This document shows positions 54,601-64,000 of a stretch of DNA of 64,000 nt, in pieces. The notes beneath the pieces are model-generated. The model was not told the origin of the DNA, made no database searches, and saw only the letters and a program-made list of their open reading frames with translations. A program made the position numbers and the translations under genes. The stretch covers positions 1-64,000 of the forward strand of contig NBIV01000183.1 of the NCBI GenBank assembly GCA_003194525.1, in the 5' to 3' direction. The stretch comes from Gracilariopsis chorda (taxonomy: Eukaryota; Rhodophyta; Florideophyceae; Gracilariales; Gracilariaceae). The stretch's first letter is position 1, and each line of letters starts with the position of its first letter.

Positions 54601-55517
54601 GGAAGTATTCCAAGAACTTAGTTTTGTTCCCGGCACAGGGTCCATTAGAGTTTGTCACTATTGACATCCTCGGGGAATTTTTCCGAACACCTCGGGGTAA
54701 CTGCTGCTTGCTGGTAATTTCCCACCACTTTTCTGAGCTGGAATGGGCTATCCCTTTCTCGAAGGTTTCAGCTACCTTCGTCTCAAAGACGTTCGTCACC
54801 CAATGGGTCTTCACATACGTACCACCGATCGACATGTTATTTGATAGTCACTGGGAACTCGCTGCAAAGTTCTTCCAGGACGTTTGTCGTATTCTCGACA
54901 TCAAGAACTAATTTACCACCATCTACCACCTGCATGCAAACGGATAGGTGGAAATATAAAACCAGAACATGATGAACGCCCTCTAAACGTTCGCTGCCGA
55001 CCAACCCACCGAGCGGGATGTATATACCGACGCGGTGACCTACGCCTACAATACGCAGGTCCGCCGCGTCACCTTAATCTCTCAATTTGAATTGGTGCTC
55101 TCTAGGACCCCATCGCCAGTAACTATCGAGCTCCAAACGTTGGACAAGCCCCCGTCAAACCAGAAGTACCGGAATCCCTAGAAGGCCTGGTTAGCCAAGT
55201 TTTTACGCGTCGTACGGAAGGCCATGTGCAAGGCGCAAGCAGCTTACAAGCGGATCTTCCAGGCAAAGGTGGATTGAGTTTTGAATATCGGGGCACAGGA
55301 GATAGTATTCCTCCGTAAGAATATAACAACCCCGAGAAAGAAAGGCAACATAAGCTGTGTCTGTGTCTGATCTCGGAGGACCCCTCCAGGGTTATATCTA
55401 CTATCGTTGATATGGTTTTACTTGATTTCATGGAGCGAGACGAGCGCATATCTTGTGTTCGCGTCGTTCCCGATCCTCAACCGTCCTCGATGGCAACGAA
55501 ACCACCAGAAACGCGGT
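51612..55517 (+). pseudogene. Element 3 pol (protease to integrase tail)
   Basis: 51612-51849 continues the gag frame to a TAA after YMVR; protease DMGAGPN at about 51860 (Asp-Met instead of Asp-Thr) and ILGCDFCDRFVESI at about 52080; 52710-52949 start of RT; RT palm box YLND at 53304-53315 (second Asp lost, first changed to Asn); 53436-53837 RNase H start; 54012-54911 RNase H end, integrase zinc region and core (TIDILGEF, LFDSHWEL); about 54900-55517 integrase tail with stops. It ends where element 4 begins. The remainder lies beyond the right edge of the window. The protease, RT and integrase motifs are each altered, so it is inactive. Confidence 0.75.
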
Positions 55518-56303
55518 TGTAGTACAATGACCGGAAGCAGGAGTGCACCGAAAGATGTTCAGGATCTTTCCTCTCTTAAGGTGAGCTGGGTAAAGCCCTC
55601 CCAGAAGTTGCACCATTATGTCGGGTTGTAAGGCCAAGGCCACCTGTCGCTACCTGCGCGGGGAGGTTCAGACAAGAATCAGGTATCTGCAGGAGCGGTG
55701 TGTGGGAATAGTCGTCCTTTAGAGAGGTCAGGTTTCCACGTTAGTGGCACGTGTGAACACGAGCCATGGGTACCGGGAAAGCCACCCTGTAAGAGGAAAA
55801 AAAGGGAGAGCTGAGTCACGAGTGTCGTGACGAAGACTAACGGCAGTGCCGGTAAATGAAACTTATACAAGGCGAACACCAAGAGAGCTAGAATAACAAC
55901 CCGAGTACTGGGGTGCTTTGGATGTGCAAGGGGGTTAGACTTTCCTTATGCTACGGTGCTTCCCTCCAAGGAGGAGTACAGAACACACGAAGGCGGTCAG
56001 GTCTAGAGCCAATTCTCTAGGTCGGGATCCCTTGTTTGGGAAGGTTTACTAATGCGCCGGCAACTCGCCGGCGCACTAAGTACTAAACATCCCAGAAATG
56101 GGTGTAAAAAATAAATAGAACTGATTAAGTTACTCCACTTTGGTGTTTCATGACCACTACTGTGGCCAACTGCCAATTGACTCTTCCGTGCCACGTGTAA
56201 AATTCACTAATAGTGGTCGTAGTTTGTGCAATGACTACATTACCAAAACACTCGGGAAATCAAACAAGTACCAAGAATTCCTCCCTGAGGGCATCGCAAC
56301 TCA
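55518..56303 (-). repeat. Element 4 3' LTR (family A)
   Basis: 786 bp, reverse, from TGAGTTGCGATGCCC to a TACTACA-like end at 55518. Landmarks shared with the A1 LTR include GAACGTCTTTCGG-like and CCACGTGGGACACGG-like stretches. The purine tract GGGTGATA lies next to it on the high side. Confidence 0.75.
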
Positions 56304-56379
56304 TATCACCCTCCTTAGTCGGGAAAGAAACCGCGAACACGGGCGAATCCCAGCGAAAAATGGGTGATAAAAGTCCAGG

Positions 56380-58170
56380 CCTCTCAGTTTCACCGGGTCA
56401 AACTTCTGCATTAGAGAAACAACCTCCTACAAAAGCAGCGAACCAGCCTGCCACAAGTGCAAGCTCTTCTCTGTCTTACTCAAATCAGTCAGATCACACC
56501 CTTTTGAAGGGGAATATGAACAACAACCACAAACAAACTCCAGGACAGAATGCAGTCGGGAACTTCAAAACCGGTTTCCGGTTGGTATCCTTGTCACAAG
56601 GGAGGCAAACTCTGGCACAGCTTGTCAGCATTGACGCAGCGTCCCAGCACGGGTTCTAACTTCCACCAGCGGTGACTCCTGCCGAACCAATCCCGGCGGT
56701 GACTTGGCCCTCTTAGAATGCCCTCGTAGGGTTAGATTCGATGAGTTGGAGTCACGCCTCTCGGCTCCGGCTTGCGCCGTGGTTCCGTCCCATCGCTGCC
56801 CTTGACGAGGATTTGGTTTGGGCCTATGTGGATGGTTCCGTTGCACTGCCCGGGGATCTACTCAGCCTCGTCACCTCGTCGTGGGACTGACGGCATCGAA
56901 TCACGATCCTGACGCACCATATCAGCAGAAACTAGGGAGAATCCGCGGGTGCGTCTGACGGGGAGCTGGTGCGGATTGCATGTCAACGGCGGAGCCGGGA
57001 GCCTTTCGAATGCCCGGTGCCTACCGGCTTTGGCTTTGACGTCAGCCTATTCCACACGCGCGGTGAAAAATGTTACGGAAAATGCCTGACCAGTGTCCAA
57101 AGCGTCGTGTGGAGGAAGTTTCTTGATGTGCGGCAAGACTCCTTGTGTTGGGAACGACCGATCCTTCGGGATGAATTCCGGTACCTTCCCCGTCAGACCC
57201 GGTTCAACGTCCTTCAAAACGTCATCCGTTATGAACGGGACTGGCGATCCTGACTTGGATACTTTGCCCCGTACCAAAACGTGAAGATTGAGCGGTTTGC
57301 TCAACCTCACCGATAGAGTCGCTATGTCGCACTCCACGAATGGTGCAGGTTTCTTGAGGCCTGCCAGAGCTGCTAGTTGAGCTCCCACCGGCACTCACGT
57401 ACCTCGGAGCCTTCCTGATTCAGGATCCCCGGTCGGGGCTCTGGTAGTTAATTGTAACCGAGTGGGCTGCTCGCACTGCGGGGTCTATCATCGCTGAGTT
57501 TTATGACCAGTACCGACTGAGGTTCATCCAACTGCACGTGCGGGCCGCTATTCGCAGCCTTAACCTCAGTGTCTCCCTTCGGCGTACTGCCAAAAATGAT
57601 TAAGTACTTCACTTACTTGGTTTGATCGACAGTATTGACTGGAATGGGGTCCCGCTGGAACAGAGCGTTCGGCATGACGGCGGCAGTGGCGGTGCCGGTG
57701 GTTCGGGTCTTGGTAGAAACACTGTCCAGGCGGGGAGTTTCATCTAGTTCGATCCCTGGGAGTTCCAGCAGATTTCCTCCAACGAGGCGAGGGAAGTCCT
57801 GACGCACTGCGGGACATGCCGGACGACCCCAGATGGGTACGTCGACTCCGATAATTACTACCGCGCGTGTAGCGGTGGTGACCGGATGGTCGATAATGAA
57901 CCTGTAGAGCCAAAGGACCTGGAACCAGACGTTGCACACATGTTAGTAGACAAATCTCCTAAGAGGGTGCCTCCAATTCCCAGTATTCCGACGTCGAGCA
58001 CCTGGTCTTCACTCTCTAGCTGGAGTACGGTCAATGAATGCGATTTGATTGCTCGCTTCCTCCACAGAGTGTGTTCAAGCGCTGTCGAGATTTCGAGTGA
58101 TGTCCCCGTGATGGCGAATGCCTTGGCTTACCGCCTTGTGGTTGTTCACGCCCCGGAAGATGAGGAGGGA
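56380..58170. other. 1.8-kb segment in element 4 absent from Gypsy-A1
   Basis: In Gypsy-A1 the matching flanks (around 23405 and 23480) are nearly adjacent. ORFs on both strands: forward 56363-56659 (Ser/Gln/Asn-rich) and 57886-58182; reverse 57939-57613 and 57394-57047 (the latter has a plausible protein look, PFVECDIATLSVRLSKPL). None matches a family I know. It may be an inserted non-autonomous element or a region lost from Gypsy-A1. Confidence 0.4.
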
Positions 58171-58415
58171 TCGAACCTCTAATCGAGTATCTCGCTATCT
58201 TCCTGGATTAGCCAGTCATATAGATTAGCATCGCACAGAAGAGCGAGGCTCCTGAGTAAACTTTCCCGCTTAGGACGGCGTTCTCTCCGTCATTCCCGTC
58301 CTTGACGGAGTCCATGCAAAAGGGGGTGTACTCCTTTTTCGTTGCTTCCCCGGCTTTGTGGCATTTTTATCTCACTTGGTCGTTACACAGCGTAACAGGA
58401 CTTGCGGTACCCTCT

Positions 58416-59412
58416 CTATGGTAATATTGGGCCACCGTCGAACGGGGAGGTGTTCAATGGGTTCCAAGTGTCACAGCTTGGGTCATATCCATACCAACGG
58501 ACGTGGCATCTTAGAATACCTTCATGACTACAGGTGTTCCCGACAATTCGGTCAATCACAAACTCTTGTTTGTATACTTCCGGGCCTTCCCGTTTTATGG
58601 TGACCTCGTTTGCCAGGAGTTGCCCGTGGTACGGGATATTTTCCCTCAGGGTTGCGTCAGGATGCAACGTGCCGGCTTCGCTCGGAGGGGGCCGAAGGGG
58701 CGGTAGAGTTAGGAGTAGAGAAAGGTCCATTTCGAACTGAACGAACCGGCCAAGCCGGGGGTTCTGACCAAGTTGGTGAGACTGAGAGGCCCGGAGGAGG
58801 TTGTGGTAGAGTAGGCGGTCTACTTGGCACGGAGGTTTCCGGCGATGCTGAGTCCGTAGAGACGAGTTTTCCTGTATCGAGAACGATCTCAGTCGAGGAA
58901 GAAGGGGCACGTACAACACGATCGAGGAAAATCTGCTCCTGAGCATTGCCCACTTCCATTACGACAGTGTCGGAGTTAACGGACACCAATTTAAATAGTC
59001 CATTCGCCACACACGAAAGCTTGTGACGCTTCTCCCGTTCCGCGGTCTAATATTCTTTTCGTATAAAGACGTAGGTATTAGCCTGTATGTGAGGAGCACC
59101 ATCTCGTAGACGAGCTTCAAAATCCCACTGGTACGCTGCTTGTGCGCATTCCATATACTTCTGCGCTGCGGGGACCAGTCTAGTCAGCTGTTGCTTCTAC
59201 TCCGGGCGGTAGCAACCCACACATGTGGAATTTTCCAAGGTGGCTTGAGATTCTAACGCCACGGGCGGGGGTGAATGACATAGAACCAATGCGAACGGTG
59301 ATACTCCGGTAGTCTGGTGAGCTTGCGTATTGTATGCAAATGTTAAGGCATCTGTATACAACTCCCAAGTCTTCGCGTGGTCAGCAACGTAAGAATGGAG
59401 AGAGCCCAACAA
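58416..59412 (-). pseudogene. Element 4 integrase tail, linker and chromodomain
   Basis: 59412-59197: integrase tail (NTQAHQTTGVSPFALV). 59010-58657: GPF-type module and start of the Pro-rich linker (SVPSRPPTLPQPPPGLS). 58946-58416: second frame ending in the chromodomain core HVRWYGYDPSCDTWNPLNTSP, with Asn in place of Glu after the Trp. The linker is shorter than in Gypsy-A1. Confidence 0.7.
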
Positions 59413-62400
59413 AGTCTGATTGAACCGTTCGACTTACACATTAAACTGGGGATGGTAGGTAGTCGTGAACAAGTTCTTCACGTCCAGGATGCAACAGACA
59501 ACCTCGATAAACTTGCACGCGACCTGCCGTCCGTTATTGGAGATCATCTGCACAGGAGGGCCGTAGGCAAAACTTCAGTGCGTTACCAGAATATGGGCCA
59601 CCGTGAAAATGGATATTCTCCGAAGAAGGACAGTCCGAAAGAGCTTTTAAAAGCGATCGGTGATCACATGCAAGAACTTTTTTTCTATCTTTCTAGTGAG
59701 AAGAGGTTCAAGAATATCGATTGCCATAAACTGTAGTGGCGCTCTAGCAGGAAATAAATTCCTTTTTTTCGTGTTCCTGCACAGCTTCATCCAGTTCTTC
59801 GAGCATTCCGTACAAAACTGCACAATTGCGTAGCAATCAACCGCCATGGAGTGCTAGTAAAAAGCCCTTTGCAGGTTGACGTAGAGTTTCCTCCCACCAA
59901 CGTGGCCACTGAGCTTCGCATAGTGCGAGACATGTAACAACCGCGACTGCAAAGAATGAGGTACCACAATCTGAGAGCGAGCTTCGACCAACCTAATAAG
60001 GTAGCATTTATCGTTACCATCGAAAGAAAGGTTTTCACCACCGTTTAAACGGGCACGAATCCTCATACAGAAGGGGTCACTGAGTTGTTTCCGGATCAAT
60101 TTCTCCGGTGAAACCAGTACAAAACTTCCCAGTAAAGGGTTCTGAGGCTTCTTGCGGGATGCAAGTAAGCTGTCAATGTCAGCATCTTCATCCCAGTCTT
60201 CTGGTTATTCCTCGAACTTCCACTCCGGGTAATCCAGTTTTTGACCCATGAAGCATGGAATGTCGTCATTCTCCGTTGGTAGTGCCTCCCCATTTGTGGG
60301 TAAACGCGACAAAGAGTCAGCTTGGGTGTTGAGCGCACACTTTTCGTATATGAATTGGAATTCATATTCCGCAAGGCGGGGTCTCCAGCGCATAAGGCGG
60401 CCCAAGGGATCCGATGTGTTCATTAACCACCTCAACGAAGAATGATCGGTGTATAAGATGAAATGATCTCCCATAAGATAGTGGAGTACGGTGGAAAGCG
60501 CCCATACGACTGCGAGACAGTCTTTCTCCGACACGGAGTAATTCCACTCGTGGACATTGCGCGAGCGTGACCAATAACGAAATGGCCCTCGGGTCCCTTC
60601 TCGATTGGTTTGAAAAAGAGCACATCCAACTTGGTATTCGCTCAAGTCCTTGTCCAAGGAGTACAGGAGTCCCAGTTTGGGTAAAGACAAGATAGGTGCT
60701 GACGTGACAGCCTCCTTTAAAAAATTCAAACGCTTGCGACTGCTTGGGCGTGAATTCTCCCAATTATGGGGGAATTCTTTTTCGTAACAACGAGTTCAAA
60801 AGTGCTGCAATATCCGAAAAGTTCGGAATAAACCGTTGGTAAACGTTGAACAGGCCTAAAAAAGAGCGGAGTTTTTTTTGAGTGCGGGTTTCTTTGGCCT
60901 CAACGAGGGACTTGACTCAAGCCTTCTCGATCAATAACCGTCCTGGACGGATTATATGTCCCAGATACTTGCCTCTATCGGTGAAAAACTCGCACTTCCT
61001 TAACTTGAGGGTAATTCCCGCACTGCAGAGAAGGGTCAAAACGTCCCTGACATGCCTGAGATGTTCTTCTAAATTATTCGAGAAGATAATAATATCATCC
61101 AGGTAGACCAGGCAGGTCCGCCACTTGACATGGTTCAATAGGATATCTATTGCACGCCGAAAGGTAGTGGGAGCGTTTGTCAAACCAAACGGCATCCACT
61201 TAAAGCGGTACGATCCTGCGTGGCAGGTGAACCCTGTCTTATGGCGATCCTTCTGTCTAATAGGGACCTTCCAATAACCCCAGTTGGCATCCAAAGCCTT
61301 GAAAACGGTAGCGTCTCAAAGGGATTCAATGCACTCGTCCATACTAGGGATGGGATATATGTTCCAAACGGTCACGGCATTGGCTGGGCGATAGTACACA
61401 CAGAACCTTTAGGTTTCATAGGCCTTTAATGCCAGTACAACTGGGGATGCCCAAAGTTTTTTAACGGGCTCTATTCACATGCGCGGAGCATTCGGTCCAC
61501 TTGGGACTACTTTTATTACCGAGCTTTCGGTCCTACCCTGCAAAGGGGTTGTGCCATCGGACTTGCACCTGTAACAAATCTATCCGGTGTTTCGTAGCAT
61601 TAATTTCGCCAAGCGAGCCATCTCATATCGTGGTAAATTCCCGGAGAATTGCGCGAAGTTTGTTGCGATGAGACTCCAGTACATGGCCGAGGTTTATATC
61701 TTCGAGTGCCTTTCTGGAGTCCACTCGGTTAGAACTCGCTGTAGCATAGTCCTGTGATACAGGTGTGGCGGTGGGTTCCGCGTTATTCGAGGTCTTCGAA
61801 GTTAAAACAACGGCTGCCTCCCCCTCTTCTGACGATAGTTCGTCGGTGGTGGGGCTAGCTTCCTCAGAAGAGGCGGTGATTCCGAGAACGTCGGTGGTCT
61901 TCATTTTCGTCAGGAGCATCCCAAAGGGGTGTGTGGTGACAATTTCAAGTACTTGGTTTTTTACCAGATAGTGGGGGCTTTGGCCAAGATTGGGAACTAG
62001 TATCCGGAAAGGAGCAGCCGGGGTAACGTGAACAATTTCGTTCACTATTGCGAGCTGGTTTTTCTGGTATGACTAGCAGAGAGGTGGAATAACTGGAAGA
62101 CCTTGTTGTTGGCATTTGACTTGCACCCAGAGTTGGAACTGAAGTGGTATAGAAACTGAGGATGCGATTCGACGTTTGATGGACTCGCAAGACGCGGGCG
62201 GTGGTTCCTGCGCAGCTGGTAGTAAGACTTCCTTCTGTGAAGCACGCTTCAGCGAGCAACGGACAATCGGGACTGACGATCCGTCATTGGGTTCCACTCG
62301 CCTAAAGCGGGGCCTGATTGCGCCGACAAATCTGTCGCAGTAATCACATCCCAGTACGAATGGATTGCTCAATGACCGACAAACAATAAAGTCGAGTTTT

Positions 62401-62836
62401 CACAGGGAGATGCCCAACTGCATGACTAAGTCCACGGTACCCACCGTTTTTAACGAATTATTGTTCGCATATGCGACGTCGGGATCCGTTTCTGAACGGA
62501 TGCGAGACCGCACCTGCGGTGGTAGCAATGAGTCCATGATGACGTTGGGGCCTGCACCTGTGTCCAGGACTGTTAGAAATCTCACCATAAAATGGGATTA
62601 AAGGCCAAGATCGGCATACACATTGTACCTGCATTTGGCCATGACCAAGAATCTATCCGGAATCCGGGGGTTCGTACTTTGTATCCACTGGCGACGCAGC
62701 ACAGAAAGGTGTGTCGAGTGCGCTTCTGCGGTGTCTTTACTTGAAAGTATTTTCACCGTGGAGCGAGGCGGCGACGGCTTGGGCGTCAACAGCCTCATGT
62801 CTGAATACGCCTCTTCCAAAGGGGAGACTCCCTCAG
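59413..62836 (-). pseudogene. Element 4 pol: protease, RT, RNase H, integrase
   Basis: 62836-62598: region after the gag stop, with one copy of the 11-residue motif. 62588-62400: protease LDTGAGPN; 62372-62073: LGCDYCDRFVGAI. 62045-61623: linker to RT. 61294-60917: RT with ALDANWGYWKVP-like start, YRFKWMPFGLTNAP and intact YLDD. 60729-60205: RNase H (YTDHSSLRWLMN, ADSLSRLP). 60099-59647: integrase zinc region and core start (AIDILEPL). Forward-strand 59377-59736 covers the rest of the core as a shadow. Stops and frameshifts lie between the pieces. Confidence 0.75.
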
Positions 62837-64000
62837 TTAGTTTTCCTTGCAGGTTCGCGCCGTAAGCGGTAGTTTTAGATCCTCCACCACGAGAGCTATA
62901 TTCCGGGGGCCGGGATTCTTATCTGCATAAGCTGTGGTTGCGTCTGACGTTTGCGCGACTTCCCAATTCGGGTTCATTGAAGCTAGCCGTGAACGCGGGA
63001 TATGTGGGAAGGCATGCAATTATTCCGTTTTAGCAAGGAGATAGGAAGCCATCGGTACGGAACGTTTCTACTCTGGAGTGAGGGCCTCGTAATTTGCCAC
63101 CACCTTAGCCAATTCCTTCAGTGAGCAAATACAATGAGGGGATGTATGGTCATGGTTGTAGCAAAGGTGGTACATCAGAGCCAAAACGGCGACGCGCCGG
63201 TTAATATCCCAAGCATTGGAGAAGTGTACCGCCGGGCGGTTATCATTACATCCAGGCCGTTGATAACGGGATCGACCGTTCGTAAACGGTACTCGTGGTG
63301 GCTGAACGCGATTAATCCCCACGTACAATACTGGGTTGTCTTGCTCTGTTTTAAACGTCTCCTCCGTCATTGTCGGTAGGTCCAGGGTTGATATACACAC
63401 CATCTTCTTGTGCTAAATTTACGATGTTGTAGCCCTGTTGGGGGGTTCTTTACACGATAAGTGAGAAAGATGAGGAATCGCTGACCACCAAAACCGCCTT
63501 GACCGGCTTAGACCGATGGTTCGGAGTTCTTGCACGAAGTGCTTCCCAGTTCCCTCGAGCGTGTTGAACAAGCTCGGGGTAGGTGACTCTGCGCTTGTAC
63601 TCGCGGTAGCGGGTGACAAGACTCCAGATTCTCATTTCAAGGCCATTGATGAACATGGTGCAAGGTTTTACTGTGGGGTATACATTCCCACAAGAGTGGA
63701 GGGCCTTGTTAAGGCGCACCGATTTATCGATTTAAGACCCGCCTGAGCGCTGACAAGTATCTCGCAAAGCGAGGATTGCCCCATGAATCACGGTATTGGT
63801 GGCATAAAAGCGCAATAAGTATTCCGCAGCCTCCGGCCAGCGGGTTACTCCTCCCTCTGTGGCAAGACATGATCCTCTGAGAGAGTTGTACTGGTCCTCT
63901 GCCACTCGTAGAGCAACGAGAAAGCGTAATATCCGAGGGGATGCAACTCAAAAGAGTGTGACTTGGGTGCTGCATCGGCTCTACAGTTATATGAGTTGTA
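62837..64000 (-). pseudogene. Element 4 gag, partial at window edge
   Basis: Reading from the right edge: capsid-like part with stops (63719-63450: LNKALHSCGNVY, TMFINGL, YRE), then 63403-63068 including a knuckle-like YHLCYNHDHTSPHC in which the first Cys is Tyr, a TAG near 63068, a TAA near 63020, and the terminal region 63019-62837 ending at TAA 62837-62839. The N-terminus lies outside the window. Confidence 0.7.

Larger units (their letters stand above)
55518..64000 (-). mobile_element. Element 4, Gypsy-A relative, reverse, inserted in element 3 (extends past window)
   Basis: 3' LTR at 55518-56303 with adjacent purine tract; then 3' UTR similar to Gypsy-A1 (the segment around AATGGGTGATAAAAGT matches 23390-23405), an extra 1.8 kb, chromodomain, integrase, RNase H, RT, protease and gag up to the window edge. 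The 5' LTR is outside. It interrupts the pol tail of element 3, which reads on the other strand. Stops and shifts throughout. Confidence 0.75.

Noticed and set aside
55518-56303. Solo LTR belonging to element 3
   Set aside because: Flanks GCGGT and TATCA do not match, and the adjacent purine tract and 3' UTR similarity to Gypsy-A1 show it is the 3' LTR of element 4.

Overview
The window is eukaryotic nuclear DNA from a repeat-rich genome with intron-poor genes. It carries chromodomain-type Ty3/Gypsy and Ty1/Copia retrotransposons, Helitrons, MULE and pogo-like DNA transposons, and two host-type genes (a TIA-1/PUB1-like RNA-binding protein and mitochondrial Lon), both read without introns. A multicellular red alga with small gene islands in a sea of transposons fits best, but this is inference from architecture; nothing here fixes the taxon.

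Layout. 1-4.1 kb: three broken genes (MULE transposase, an eIF4G-like MA3 fragment, a pogo-like transposase). 4.15-45.6 kb: one continuous nest whose layers can be peeled by target-site duplications (TSDs) and restored empty sites. The outermost layer is a forward LTR of family 'B' (4152-4579 and 45196-~45603). It is split by a reverse-strand Copia element with 88-bp LTRs (4580-45195). The Copia is split twice: by a tandem pair of Helitrons in its 5' LTR (42806-45156) and by a reverse-strand Gypsy-B element (5502-39054, TSD ATACC). Gypsy-B is split by Gypsy-A1 (22506-32604, TSD CTAGG, LTRs about 97% alike by eye, the youngest layer), by a solo family-A LTR (20956-21752), and by roughly 14 kb of non-retroviral DNA.

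That last piece (left edge near 6.4 kb, right edge somewhere between about 16.9 and 20.4 kb) holds an unidentified broken forward ORF (6.5-8.3 kb), the intact RNA-binding protein gene (9150-10199), a full-length but dead Lon gene (13080-10275; frameshift, nonsense codon and loss of the catalytic lysine) and a small gene for a secreted protein with four evenly spaced CX3C pairs (16900-16535). Because both ends of the enclosing Gypsy-B and both halves of the Copia lie outside it, this segment should have arrived after Gypsy-B did, or else it marks an assembly join.

45.6-64 kb: little recognisable up to a second pogo-like pseudogene (47.6-48.7 kb), then a decayed forward Gypsy (element 3, about 48.7-55.5 kb) interrupted by a reverse Gypsy-A relative (element 4, 55.5 kb to beyond the right edge).

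The retroelements share a layout: LTR, an 18-nt primer site, gag with a CCHC knuckle, an in-frame stop, protease-RT-RNase H-integrase, a long proline-rich linker and a C-terminal chromodomain. Nearly all copies carry stops or frameshifts. The regular cysteine array, the trapped host segment, the Helitron pair with its empty site, the half-tRNA-type Copia primer site and the conserved gag/pol stop are the points most worth checking.
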